From contig NZ_VKDC01000025.1 of NCBI RefSeq assembly GCF_007097395.1, positions 16,766 through 80,765 of the forward strand: a DNA stretch of 64,000 nucleotides, given 5' to 3'. Under the pieces are notes generated by a model. That model saw only the letters and a list, made by a program, of their open reading frames with translations. It did not search any database and had not been told where the DNA came from. A program made the translations under genes and the position numbers. Positions 26,437 to 36,700 of this stretch are shown here, one piece after another (within the stretch, counting starts at the first letter, position 1; each line of letters begins with the position of its first letter). The stretch comes from Fulvivirga sp. M361. GTDB lineage: Bacteria; Bacteroidota; Bacteroidia; Cytophagales; Cyclobacteriaceae.

Positions 26437-27831
26437 ATGAATAAAATTTGCAAAAACGTTTTCGCATTACTTTCATTAATAGCAATGAGTCTATTGATTT
26501 CCTGCGGAGATGACGATGGAGAAGACAGTCCGCTTTTAAGTAAGCGGAAAGAAGTGGTATCGCTTGAATTAGATGGAGGATGTGCCGGGGGAAATGTGTC
26601 CGGCGAGATCAATGAGGGTAATTTTACTGTGAGGGCTACCGTACCGTTTGGAACGGATGTTACAGCCCTGGCTCCTGTAATTGCGATTTCAGAAAAAGCA
26701 ACGATCCAACCTGCTTCTGAAACAGCACAAGACTTCACTACTCCGGTTAATTATACTATTACCGCTGAAGACGGTTCTACCCAGGTATGGATTGTAATTG
26801 TTGAAATAGCCGGTGAAGACACAAAGCCTAAACTAACACTGAGTGATCCTGTTTGGGAATTTAATGCCTTCAAAGGCAATCTTCCTCCGTGGTTTACGAG
26901 TAATGGAGAAGATGGTATTGCTTTTGGGAATGACCATGTTTATGTAGTGTTTAACCAGGACCAGGTAAAAATTTTAGATGCCAGCAATGGTGATGCAATA
27001 GGAGACCTGGATATGACAGGTATCAGTGGAGGAAGTTTGAATCTATCCGATGTAGAGACCAGTGCCGATGGTTCTATACTGGCTTGTAATGTGGTAGATC
27101 ACAATGGTTCCGGAACGGCTACCTTTAAGATCTACCGGTGGGCTACTGAAACCAGTAGCCCGGAAGTCTACCTGGAATATGAAGTGAGTGATGTGGTTCG
27201 TCTGGGAGATAACTTTTCTGTACTTGGCGATGTCACGGGTACTGCTGTAATTTATTCAGCCTATGGGAGAAACTTCTCAGCAGGTGCGAGGGGTGCCGAC
27301 GTTTATCGATGGGAGGTAACAGAAGGAACATTGAATGAAACTCCTCAAATCATTAAAAGTAACGACTTTGGAATCACAGGTCTGGGGTCGAGAGCACATG
27401 CCACTGCTGTAGATGTAGATGACGATGCTGTATGGGTAAACGGTAATGATGTGGACGTAGCGAAGTTATCACTGGCAGATGGGTCTATCCAGGAGCAACT
27501 GCCTAATGACAGCCGCGACCTGGTGGATTTCTTCTACAACAACTTCGTGCTTTTCGAGCTTTGTGATAAAACAGTCATGGCCTCTGTCTTTCCAAGAAGC
27601 GCCAATGAAAGCCGACTACTTATTATTGATGTGACTGACGGTTTGGATAACGTAACAAGTGCTGAAGTGATCTATTCAGGCGACTTTGTGCAAGGTAATA
27701 CCACGGATAATGCAGATGCCAGTGGAAACGTGACTTACAACAAAGTCAGTGAATCCGAAGCTGAAGTTTACATTTTAATTACTAACCAGGCATTGGCCAA
27801 ATTCACACTTACCTTGGAAGTAGGGGGGTAA
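26437..27831 (+). CDS. DUF4623-type surface lipoprotein with one DUF5018-like module
   Basis: This 464-residue lipoprotein (C23 in LLISCGDDDGED) is a shorter paralogue of the preceding product. It has one DUF5018-like module (about 34-125, with TVPFGTDVTALAPVIAIS and YTITAEDGS) and a C-terminal all-beta region with the same opening (PVWEFNAFKGNLPPWFT against PVWERTRKEGGVPDWFT). The tandem pair suggests duplication within the locus. Glycan binding at the cell surface is inferred from position. A long hairpin follows the gene at 27862-27898. Confidence 0.75.
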   Translation: MNKICKNVFALLSLIAMSLLISCGDDDGEDSPLLSKRKEVVSLELDGGCAGGNVSGEINEGNFTVRATVPFGTDVTALAPVIAISEKATIQPASETAQDFTTPVNYTITAEDGSTQVWIVIVEIAGEDTKPKLTLSDPVWEFNAFKGNLPPWFTSNGEDGIAFGNDHVYVVFNQDQVKILDASNGDAIGDLDMTGISGGSLNLSDVETSADGSILACNVVDHNGSGTATFKIYRWATETSSPEVYLEYEVSDVVRLGDNFSVLGDVTGTAVIYSAYGRNFSAGARGADVYRWEVTEGTLNETPQIIKSNDFGITGLGSRAHATAVDVDDDAVWVNGNDVDVAKLSLADGSIQEQLPNDSRDLVDFFYNNFVLFELCDKTVMASVFPRSANESRLLIIDVTDGLDNVTSAEVIYSGDFVQGNTTDNADASGNVTYNKVSESEAEVYILITNQALAKFTLTLEVGG

Positions 27832-27861
27832 TAAAAAACGTTGTTATAATGTTTGGATGGT

Positions 27862-27898
27862 ATGGAAAAGGTGCATCGCTATTTCGGCACCTTTCCAT
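27862..27898 (+). terminator. Hairpin after the second DUF4623 gene
   Basis: ATGGAAAAGGTGC and GCACCTTTCCAT form a 12-bp stem with a one-base bulge around a 12-base loop. The following T tract is short. It may end or thin out the susC-D transcript before the GHL10 genes. Confidence 0.6.
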
Positions 27899-27946
27899 AT
27901 TTCTAACAAAATAATCATTGATAAGCGGACATAGAGTATATAAATA

Positions 27947-29107
27947 ATGGGTAGCAGTATTAAGCCATTGACCTTCTTTCATTTTCTGGCCCTGATCTTA
28001 CTGTTTCAATGCTCGGGAGTAAGCAATGAACAAGCCATCCCCCCGGCTAAAGAGGGGGTGAGAGGAGTTTGGCTGACCAACGTGGCGAGTGATGTGCTTC
28101 TTTCAAGAAAGAACATCGAAGAGGCCGTAACGCTGCTGGACTCGTTGCAGTTTAACACCATTTTCATGGTAACATGGAACAGAGGGTATACCATGTACAG
28201 GAGTGATGTGATGAAAGCCCTTACCGGGTATGCAATAGATCCGGTGTATCGGGACAGGGATCCGCTGAAAGAAGTAATAGAAGAAGCACATAAAAGAGAT
28301 ATAAAGGTCTTTGCCTGGTTTGAATTTGGGTTTGCCTCTTCTTATGATCAGACGGATGGTGGTTTGCTACTACAGACCAAGCCTTTCTGGAAAGCATTGG
28401 ACAGTAAAGGGGACATCACCGAAAAGAACAAATTTCAATGGATGAATGGATTTCATCCGGAAGTACAGGATTTTATGGTATCGCTGGTAAGCGAGGTGGT
28501 GGAAAATTATGAAGTGGATGGTATCCAGGGAGATGATCGCCTGCCGGCTATGCCGGTGAACAGTGGTTACGATGAATATACCGTTGGTTTGTATCAAAAT
28601 GAACATAATGGAGACCGTCCGCCTGAAAACGAAAATGATGCTGAGTGGATAGAATGGCGGGCCCAAAAGCTAAACGGGTTTATGGGAGTGTTATACAAAA
28701 AAGTAAAGGAACTGGACCCACACTGCATTGTATCCATGGCGCCCAGTATCTACCCCTGGAGCAAAGAGAATTATTTGCAAGACTGGCCCACATGGGTCAA
28801 CAACGGTTATGTCGACCTGTTGTGCCCCCAGCTTTACCGCTATGATATAGACGCTTATTCCAAATTGCTGGATGAAATATTAATGCAACAACTGGATAAA
28901 GAAGATCATCGGAAATTCTATCCGGGTGTTCTTTTACAAGTAGATGATTACAACCCTTCATCAGAACTGCTGATGGCTAAAATAGATTCTAACAGATTAC
29001 ATGGCATCAACGGAGAAGTATTTTTCTTCTATGAAGGGGTGAAAAAATTCAAGAGCCAGTTTCAAGAGAAGTATTCCGAAAAAGTCAATTTCCCTAAGCT
29101 TAGATAA
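27947..29107 (+). CDS. GHL10-family putative glycosidase lipoprotein
   Basis: This 386-residue lipoprotein (C22 in LLFQCSG) carries the GHL10 (DUF187) TIM-barrel fold. Family motifs are GVRGVWLTNVASDVL (about 38-52), KVFAWFEFGF near 122, and VDGIQGDDRLP near 190, where the strand-end acidic residues lie. GHL10 enzymes include E. coli DigH (YddW), which cuts peptide-free peptidoglycan glycan strands, so an amino-sugar polymer is a reasonable but unproved substrate. The following gene encodes the same catalytic domain behind two beta modules; the two genes are 7 bp apart. Confidence 0.85.
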   Translation: MGSSIKPLTFFHFLALILLFQCSGVSNEQAIPPAKEGVRGVWLTNVASDVLLSRKNIEEAVTLLDSLQFNTIFMVTWNRGYTMYRSDVMKALTGYAIDPVYRDRDPLKEVIEEAHKRDIKVFAWFEFGFASSYDQTDGGLLLQTKPFWKALDSKGDITEKNKFQWMNGFHPEVQDFMVSLVSEVVENYEVDGIQGDDRLPAMPVNSGYDEYTVGLYQNEHNGDRPPENENDAEWIEWRAQKLNGFMGVLYKKVKELDPHCIVSMAPSIYPWSKENYLQDWPTWVNNGYVDLLCPQLYRYDIDAYSKLLDEILMQQLDKEDHRKFYPGVLLQVDDYNPSSELLMAKIDSNRLHGINGEVFFFYEGVKKFKSQFQEKYSEKVNFPKLR

Positions 29108-29114
29108 AACAACT

Positions 29115-30842
29115 ATGAAAAAAAGATCATACAAAAAATACAGGCTCATGAGCTTCATCTCGTTACTGACGTTATCAGTGCTATGGGTATCTTGTGGCGA
29201 TGACGATGAAACCACTGAACTGAGTGCTGAAAATGCGATTGTTAGTTTTCAGTTTCAGGGGGTCAGCGGAAATACAGGAGCAGCCATTGATGAAGTGAAT
29301 TTGACGGTTATTGACACGTTACCTGCAAATACAGATGTTAAATCATTAACTCCGGTAATCACGATTTCTGATAAGGCATCCATCTCTCCGGCATCCGGAG
29401 AAGCACAGGATTTTACCAACCCGGTGGTATATGTTGTTACTGCGGAAGATGGGACGAACAAGGTATATAGCGTCATTGTAAGACTCAAAGAGGAAATAAT
29501 AATTACACCGAAGAGTGATGATAATGAGATTGATTCATTTGTTTTTTCAGAAGTATTTATCAGGGGAGAGGTAGAAGGTAACACGGTTACTGCTTCAGTG
29601 CCTTTTGGAACGACCCTCAGTGATATGGCAGTAAGTATCGATGTCCATGAGAAAGCTTCCATTTTACCACTTACTTCACAAAAACAAGATTTTAGTAACT
29701 CGGTAATGTATACCGTAACCGCTGAAAACGGCGATGAACGTACCTACACCGTTCAAGTGACCGTGCAACCCCAGGATGTCGGTGTCAGGGGGGTATGGCT
29801 TACCAATGTAGATAGCAATGTACTTAATTCACAAGCACAAATAGAAGAAGCGGTTGCGCTCTGTGATGAATTGAACATCAATACCATCTTTGTGGTGACC
29901 TGGAATAAGGCACTCACCACGTACCCCAGCCAGGTGGCCCAGGCAATTACAGGAAAGAATATAGATCCGCTATATGCAGGCCGTGATCCGCTTCGCGAAC
30001 TGATTGATGCAGCCCATGCCAAAGACATAAAAGTAATGGCCTGGTTTGAATATGGTTTTGCCGCATTCAATGGTAGCCCAGGTCCCATATTGGATAACAC
30101 ACCAGACCATTGGAAGTCCAGGGATGTGGAAGGAAACATAGTTGTAAAAAATGGCTTTTACTGGATGAATGCTTTTCATCCTGAAGTGCAGCAATTCATG
30201 ATCGACCTGGTAACGGAAGTAGTGGAAAATTATCCTGATATAGACGGGGTACAGGGAGACGACCGATTGCCGGCATGTCCTACGGAATCCGGCTATGACG
30301 ACTATACTGTCAATAAGTATAAAGACGAGCATTCAGGACAGACCCCACCTGTTCAATCTAAAAACACCGCCTGGTTGAGATGGCGTGCAGACATCATTAA
30401 TGAGTTTGGGAAGGCGCTGTATGATTCTGTCAAAAAAGAAAATGTGAATATGACAGTGGCCATGTCACCCAGTCCGTTGAGTTTCGGATACGATGAATAT
30501 TTACAGGATTATACCAGCTGGGTAGAAGGCGATTATTGTGATGTGGTAAGTCCGCAGCTTTATCGGAGAGAATCCCAAGGGATCGAGGTTTATAGAGGCC
30601 TGCTTAGCTCGCAACTTAACCGACTCAGTGTGGAAGACAGACCTATCTTTTTCCCGGGATTATTATTATTCCTGGGAGGGTACTTGCCAAGTCAACAGTT
30701 TATAGCGGATATGGTACAGTCTAACAGAAAGCAAGGGGTGCAGGGTGAGGTTTATTTCTTCTATACCGGTTTTACGGATACCAAAGTGCAGGAGGTTATG
30801 AAAGCGATGTATCCTGCAAAAGCGATATACCCGAATTTATAA
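29115..30842 (+). CDS. GHL10-family glycosidase lipoprotein with two DUF5018-like modules
   Basis: This 575-residue lipoprotein (C27 in VLWVSCGDDDET) has two N-terminal DUF5018-like beta modules (about 36-130 and 138-218) followed by a GHL10 TIM-barrel from GVRGVWLTNVDSNVL (about 224-238), with KVMAWFEYGF near 309 and IDGVQGDDRLPA near 376. The barrel closely parallels the upstream 386-residue protein, so the pair probably arose by duplication plus gain of the beta modules. The modules recur in the two DUF4623 lipoproteins of this locus and probably act as surface spacers or binding domains. Confidence 0.85.
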   Translation: MKKRSYKKYRLMSFISLLTLSVLWVSCGDDDETTELSAENAIVSFQFQGVSGNTGAAIDEVNLTVIDTLPANTDVKSLTPVITISDKASISPASGEAQDFTNPVVYVVTAEDGTNKVYSVIVRLKEEIIITPKSDDNEIDSFVFSEVFIRGEVEGNTVTASVPFGTTLSDMAVSIDVHEKASILPLTSQKQDFSNSVMYTVTAENGDERTYTVQVTVQPQDVGVRGVWLTNVDSNVLNSQAQIEEAVALCDELNINTIFVVTWNKALTTYPSQVAQAITGKNIDPLYAGRDPLRELIDAAHAKDIKVMAWFEYGFAAFNGSPGPILDNTPDHWKSRDVEGNIVVKNGFYWMNAFHPEVQQFMIDLVTEVVENYPDIDGVQGDDRLPACPTESGYDDYTVNKYKDEHSGQTPPVQSKNTAWLRWRADIINEFGKALYDSVKKENVNMTVAMSPSPLSFGYDEYLQDYTSWVEGDYCDVVSPQLYRRESQGIEVYRGLLSSQLNRLSVEDRPIFFPGLLLFLGGYLPSQQFIADMVQSNRKQGVQGEVYFFYTGFTDTKVQEVMKAMYPAKAIYPNL

Positions 30843-30881
30843 TCCTAGCCAATCATAAACACAAAATATTTTCTTAACAAT

Positions 30882-30895
30882 TGTGCTCGAACACA
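30882..30895. promoter_or_regulatory. LacI-type operator O5 (nagB promoter)
   Basis: TGTGCTCGAACACA is the best dyad of the set, differing from a perfect palindrome at two central positions. It lies 27 bp upstream of the nagB start. No second copy occurs 21 bp to either side. Confidence 0.8.
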
Positions 30896-30922
30896 TTCAT
30901 TTAAAATAATCAAAGGCTCGCA

Positions 30923-32836
30923 ATGAAAACACTTGATCATTCTCAAACGAAATTGGAAAAAATTCCCGTTACGCTCTTTGATGGGCCGGGACCTGCTTCA
31001 AAGTATGTGGCCGAATATATTGCAGATCTGATATTACGGAGACAAGCAAATGGTGAACAAGTGGTATTAGGCCTGGCTACAGGAGCCACTCCGGTCATGG
31101 TGTACCAGGAACTGGTAAGAATGCATCGGGAAGACGGACTGAGTTTTCAGAATGTCATTACGTTTAATTTAGATGAATATTACCCGATAGCGCCTGACTC
31201 TCCTCAGAGCTATCATTATTTCATGAACTATCACCTTTTTGATCATGTAGATATTCGCAGGGAGAATATTCATATACCACTCGGTACAATAGACAGGAAT
31301 GAAGTGACCACCTACTGTGAAGAATATGAGAATAAAATTGATGCAGTAGGAGGTATTGACATCCAGGTACTGGGCATTGGCAGGACCGGGCATATCGGTT
31401 TTAATGAACCGGGTTCAGTATTTCGCTCCGGGACCAGGATCGTCAAACTGGATCCTGTGACTATCAGTGATGCTACCAGGGAATTCATCAAAGAGGAGTT
31501 CGTGCCTCGTACCGCCCTTACCATGGGTATTAAGAGTATTTTTAAGGCAAATAAAGTTTTTCTGATGGCATGGGGAGGAAAGAAAGCAGAAATAGTGAAT
31601 CGTGCGGTAGAAGGTGAAGTCACTAAGGAAATCCCGGCTTCTTTCCTGCAAAATCACGCTGACACAGAATTAGTGTTGGATATGGCAGCAGGTGCCGGCT
31701 TGAGTAGATTTAAGACACCCTGGCTTACCGGTTTTTGTGAATGGACAGATGACTTGCGAAAGCGAGCGGTGATATGGCTTAGTGAAAAATTGGATAAACC
31801 TATTTTGAAGCTGACGGATAAAGATTACAAGCAAAATGACCTGGATGAATTGATCCTTATTCCCAATTATTCCCAGGAACTGAATGTGAAGATCTTTAAT
31901 GACCTGCAACATACCATTACCGGCTGGCCAGGAGGGAAACCCAATGCAGATGATACCAACCGGCCCGAACGTGCTTTCCCTGACAAAAAGCGAGTGATCG
32001 TATTTAGCCCACATCCTGATGATGACGTGATTTCTATGGGAGGGACACTATTAAAGCTTGTAGAGCAGGAGCACGAGGTACATGTTGCCTACCAAACTTC
32101 AGGTAATATCGCAGTGTTTGATGATGATGCCGTTCGATTCGCTGAATTTGCCAGGCTGCTTGAAAGCTCTTTAGGAGAAAAAAATGGACTACTTCAGGAC
32201 GCCTACCAAAAAGTGATGGAAGATATTCGCGAAAAAAAACAAGGGGATGAGGATGGCGAGATCTTAAAGATCATCAAAGGCCTTATACGTAGGGGAGAAG
32301 CGAGTGCAGCTTGTCGGTTTTGTAAGGTAAAAGAAGAGCGTGTACACTTTTTGAACCTGCCATTCTACGAAACCGGTAGTATCATGAAAAAAGAACTGGC
32401 TGAACCGGACATAAATATCATTAAGAAGTTATTGAAAGAAGTTCAACCTCATCAAGTTTTTGCGGCGGGAGATTTGCACGATCCGCACGGCACACATGAA
32501 GTATGTCTTGATGCGATCCTGAGGGCGCTTAAGGAGCTCAAATCAGAAGCCTGGACATCAGATTGTAACCTTTGGCTTTACCGGGGGGCCTGGCAGGAAT
32601 GGGATATAGAAAAAATAGAAATGGCCATTCCACTGAGCCCGATCGATGTCATCCGTAAAAGAAAAGCGATATTTAAACATCAATCTCAAAAAGACTACCC
32701 GGTATTCCCCGGAGAAGATACCCGCGAATTTTGGCAAAGAGCTGAAGATCGAAATAGTACCACCGCCAGGCGCTATGATCAACTGGGACTGACAGAATAT
32801 GAGGCAATCGAAGCATTTGTTAAATATGATTTTTAG
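30923..32836 (+). CDS. nagB: Glucosamine-6-phosphate deaminase-like domain fused to a PIG-L deacetylase domain
   Basis: This 637-residue cytoplasmic protein has an N-terminal NagB-like domain (about 15-285) and a C-terminal PIG-L/LmbE deacetylase-like domain (about 355-600). NagB converts glucosamine-6-phosphate to fructose-6-phosphate and ammonia. D84 in FNLDEYY, H157 and E162 match E. coli D72, H143 and E148, but E. coli D141 is a threonine here (T155 in GIGRTGHIGFNEPG). The second domain shows zinc-binding SPHPDDDV at 362-369 and a later HDPHGTHE. The fusion form is common in Bacteroidota, where E. coli NagB is 266 residues and stands alone. A LacI-type operator sits in its promoter. The deacetylase substrate is unknown. 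Confidence 0.9.
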   Translation: MKTLDHSQTKLEKIPVTLFDGPGPASKYVAEYIADLILRRQANGEQVVLGLATGATPVMVYQELVRMHREDGLSFQNVITFNLDEYYPIAPDSPQSYHYFMNYHLFDHVDIRRENIHIPLGTIDRNEVTTYCEEYENKIDAVGGIDIQVLGIGRTGHIGFNEPGSVFRSGTRIVKLDPVTISDATREFIKEEFVPRTALTMGIKSIFKANKVFLMAWGGKKAEIVNRAVEGEVTKEIPASFLQNHADTELVLDMAAGAGLSRFKTPWLTGFCEWTDDLRKRAVIWLSEKLDKPILKLTDKDYKQNDLDELILIPNYSQELNVKIFNDLQHTITGWPGGKPNADDTNRPERAFPDKKRVIVFSPHPDDDVISMGGTLLKLVEQEHEVHVAYQTSGNIAVFDDDAVRFAEFARLLESSLGEKNGLLQDAYQKVMEDIREKKQGDEDGEILKIIKGLIRRGEASAACRFCKVKEERVHFLNLPFYETGSIMKKELAEPDINIIKKLLKEVQPHQVFAAGDLHDPHGTHEVCLDAILRALKELKSEAWTSDCNLWLYRGAWQEWDIEKIEMAIPLSPIDVIRKRKAIFKHQSQKDYPVFPGEDTREFWQRAEDRNSTTARRYDQLGLTEYEAIEAFVKYDF

Positions 32837-32997
32837 TGATTAAAGTATCATAAGTCAATAAGGTTTCACGTGAGATGTATTTTCAGTAAAGATCACGTTA
32901 CCATATAGGTTAGGGCCTTTATTCTTTTAAGCGTTTTAGGCTTTTGTCAAAAAAGAGACAAGCGAATCATTAAAAAAAATGATATCCTTGTACAACA

Positions 32998-33702
32998 GTG
33001 ACTAGTACAGGGAATATAGCGATCATTTACTTCAGTAGGAGCGCACAGGCTGAGAGTAAACATAAACAATGGTTTGACGCAGGTTCAGACCATCGTAACA
33101 TGGCATTAGCTACTTCGCTGGTAGCCCATGGTTCACATATTGTAAATAAGTCTGGTTTTCCTGTATTTCACTATCATGAAGGAAATCAAATTGGTCTTAC
33201 TTTTGGTGAAAGAATAGCCAATGCATTCTCAGAGGTTTTTAATAAAGGATATGAAGCGGCCATAGCTGTTGGAAATGATAGCCCGGAATTAGACGGAACC
33301 AACTGGCAGAGCATTTCTGATCAGCTAAGAAAAGGTGAGAATGTATTAGGGCCTTCGGTCAATGGAGGGGCCTATCTGGTAGGACTGACAGCGGCTACCT
33401 ATAACAGCCAGAAGCTGCAACAACTTCCCTGGCAAACCCATCGGTTATTTGATGCCCTTCTTCACTTGAGTTCCAGTGATAATATGCGGACTCATGTTTT
33501 AAAGAAGCTACAAGATGTTAATTCCTTTTCCGACGTTCTTGTCCTCATCAAAAGCAATGCACTGAGTAAAGCTTTTAAAACAGTGTTACTAAACATTTTA
33601 GATCGTTTTAAAACGCTGCTTTTTTGCCATACACTTTTCATAGAAAACCTTTTTTCAGATTTTTCCCGCCCATTACGTGCACCTCCGGTACTTGCTTTGT
33701 AG
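32998..33702 (+). CDS. DUF2064 (TIGR04282-type) nucleotidyl/glycosyltransferase-like protein
   Basis: This 234-residue protein has a GT-A-like Rossmann fold of the DUF2064 family, related to CofC and glycosyltransferase A. Visible elements are the N-terminal strand IAIIYFSRSAQAESKHK, LTFGERIANAF near 70, VGNDSPELDGT near 93-103 with the acidic metal motif, and LGPSVNGGAYLVGL near 118. The family was named for its frequent link to radical SAM loci, and a radical SAM gene lies 6.7 kb downstream on the same strand. The start is GTG by the frame, with no Shine-Dalgarno. The C-terminal 40 residues are basic and hydrophobic and may not be conserved. Confidence 0.75.
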   Translation: MTSTGNIAIIYFSRSAQAESKHKQWFDAGSDHRNMALATSLVAHGSHIVNKSGFPVFHYHEGNQIGLTFGERIANAFSEVFNKGYEAAIAVGNDSPELDGTNWQSISDQLRKGENVLGPSVNGGAYLVGLTAATYNSQKLQQLPWQTHRLFDALLHLSSSDNMRTHVLKKLQDVNSFSDVLVLIKSNALSKAFKTVLLNILDRFKTLLFCHTLFIENLFSDFSRPLRAPPVLAL

Positions 33703-33735
33703 ATAAGCCACCCTATTTCCCGCGGCATTTTATAA

Positions 33736-33754
33736 CCTTATACTTCCTATAAGG
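33736..33754 (+). terminator. Short hairpin between DUF2064 and the TonB receptor
   Basis: CCTTATA (33736-33742) pairs with TATAAGG (33748-33754) around 5 bases, followed by a T-rich but interrupted tract. It may weaken read-through into the receptor gene. Confidence 0.35.
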
Positions 33755-33780
33755 CTTTATTTTACCTCATTTTACGAACA

Positions 33781-36700
33781 ATGAAAAAATTATTGATGAT
33801 AGCCGTATTGGCTACATTAGGCCAGTACATTTATGCACAGGCTGGCCTTGAGGTCTCTGTTATCAACAGGGACACCAATTTGCCACTCACCAATTATCCG
33901 ATCAGGCTGATCAATGAGTCCATTGGATTTAGTATCGAAAAGAATTCTGATAGTCAGGGTAAGGTCAAATTCCGCGGGCTCTCTACTTCCGGAAGGTATA
34001 CGCTAAGTACTTCCGAAAACGACCAGTATTATGCTTTTGAAAAAAATGATCTGAGCCTTCGCTCCAATCAGTCGTCCAGTATTACCATCATTATAAACTT
34101 GAAATCAGCGATAGAACTGGAAGATGTAGTAATACGGGGAGGTGGTTTTTCTGCGATTAACACCGTGAATGCTGAAGTGACTTCCGAGCTTACGGCTAAA
34201 GAAATAGAAACACTTCCCATAGAGGGACGTGATATAACACGAGCCTTGTTTAGATTGCCCAATGTAACACAGGCTACGGGCTTTTTCTCTGAGGCGCCTA
34301 CGGTAGCTATCAACGGGGCCAACTCTCTGTATACCAGTTATCTGATTGATGGACTTGACAATAACGAAAACTTCCTTGGAGGACAAAAATTTGCCATCCC
34401 AGTCGGCTTCACACAAAATATCACCGTGCTGGCCAACAACTATTCTGCTGAGTATGGCCAGACTGCCAACGGTATTTTCAATATAACCACCAAGTCAGGT
34501 AGTAATGAGATCACCGGCGAGGCTTTTTACATTACCCGCCCGGGCCCCGTGATAGATGCAAGTTCTTCTTTTGCACAGCGTGACCTCTCCGGTAACCAGG
34601 TGAAAGACGGGTTTCAACGTCATCAGGGAGGATTTGGTGTCGGAGGTCCTATCGTAAAAGACCGGACCTTTTTTTACCTGAACCTGGAATACACTAAAGA
34701 TGTTAAAGACAATTTATTGAACTCGCCTGTTTTAGGAGTAAATGAGACCGTGCGTGGTGAAAATGATTTCTTGTATTTCTCCGGAAAAATTGATCACAGA
34801 TGGAATGCACGATGGAAATCGAACCTACGCTTGAATATGGGTGATGTAGGCATCGAACGACAGGGAGGCGGACTGGATGGTGGGTTGTCTTTTGAGTCAG
34901 CAGGTAATGTACAGGACCGAAATTCTATTTTGATAGCCTCTCAAAACGTCTATAACCTGGGAAATTTCCTTTCTGAAACGAATGTACAGTTTGCGCGCTT
35001 TCGTTGGGACTTTGCCAATCCCAATAACCCTTCCAGTCCTAACGTAACGGTATTAGATGCCAGTACGGATGAGACCATTGCCGTTTTGGGGCATCCGGGC
35101 TTTATTTTTAACTCACAGGAAGAGACCGTACAACTGCAACAAAAGTTTACGCTTTTCAAAAACAAGCATACCTTTAAGGCCGGGTTTGGCGTAATAAGCG
35201 CTGACCATAAATTATTAGCAGGAGGTAATCCCAACGGCAGTTATACAGTGGCGTTGGATGCGGCTCAAATTGAACAAGTACGTTCTTTGAATGCAGGTGC
35301 TGGTCTGTCTGCTTTTGATATTCCGGCAGGTGCAGAGGTACGTAACTATGGTATTGAATTAAGGCCACAGTCTTTCGGCACACGCCAGAACCGGTGGAGT
35401 GCTTATATCGAAGATCTTTGGTCCGTCACCAACAAACTAAATGTTACACTGGGTATCCGCTACGATTATGATAACCTTTCTAAAGGTGGTAGCAGCAGTG
35501 GTGATCTTAACAATATTGCACCCCGGCTCAATGCGAATTATAAGATCAACGATCGAAGCAACGTACGTTTTGGCTATGGGCTGTTTTATGAAAAGATCCT
35601 GTATGCTGTTTACAGTGATGCGTTACAACAAAACCGGACATCGCCGGATTACTTAAGACAATTACAGGAATTGATTGATCAGGGCATATTACCCTCAGAT
35701 ACGGACTTGAATGAGATCACCTTTGAAGGTAATTTAGGGGCTTCTTTTGATCGGAATGCTGTTCAGACGGCCGGCATTACTTATTTGAACGGGCCTGATT
35801 TTAGTGAATTACAGGGGCAGCGTGAAACCATTTTTGATGGGGAAGATGCCAGAATTCTCAACCCGGAAGGTTACGATAACCCGTTCAGCCATCAATTTAC
35901 ACTGGGGTACCAAAACCAGGTCGATGATGATATCTTGTTTTATGTCGATTTGATCCATTCCCGTTCGTTCAACTTATTTCGGTTAAGAAACCTTAACGCA
36001 CCCGCTCCGCATACCGTAGTGTTTAATCCTGATTTTGCGCCTGGGCAGGTACGTAGCCCGGAAGATGCGGATCGGGTACGACCTGTTCCGATAGGTGCTG
36101 ACTCTCAGGGTGGGTATGCCCTGGTGGCTGGCGATACACTTCGCGGAGGAGCCCGAAATATTGTGGTTTCTGAAACAGAAGGAACATCCACCTATTATGC
36201 GGCTAACTTTAACCTGGTAAAAGATAAAGGAGAAGATAACTATGCCTATCGCCTCTACTATACACTTTCCAGGCTTCGTAATGATACGGAAGATATCAAT
36301 TTCAGAGCTTCCGACTCCAATGATTTTAGCAGGGATGAAGGGCCTTCCGTGAATGACCGGACACATGTGATCAGCGCCATTGGCTATTTCTACCCGGTCA
36401 GGAACTTTTCCATAAGCCTGGCTACGCTTATTCAAAGTGGCCAGCCGATCAACCGTATTCCGGTTTTTAGTGAATTCGGCACAACGGACCTTAATGGCGA
36501 CGGTCAGTCATTTGGAGATGCATTTGTAGGAAATAGCGACCGTTCCCCCGGAGAGGCAAGAAACAACGACCGTTTGCCTTGGTCCACTACATTTGACTTA
36601 GGACTACAATACCAGTTTTCATTTAACGGAGGCGCTGCCCTGGAATTGAGGGCGGATGTATTTAACCTGTTCAATGCTGAAAACCTAAGCGGCTACAGTA

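Noticed and set aside
24683..30842. CRISPR or tandem DNA repeat
   Set aside because: The repetition is at protein level (DUF5018-like modules about 85 residues long) and diverged; there are no short identical direct repeats with spacers.
33736..33754. Strong terminator splitting DUF2064 from the import operon
   Set aside because: The stem is only 7 bp of A/T-rich sequence with an interrupted T tract, so it is kept only as a weak feature.
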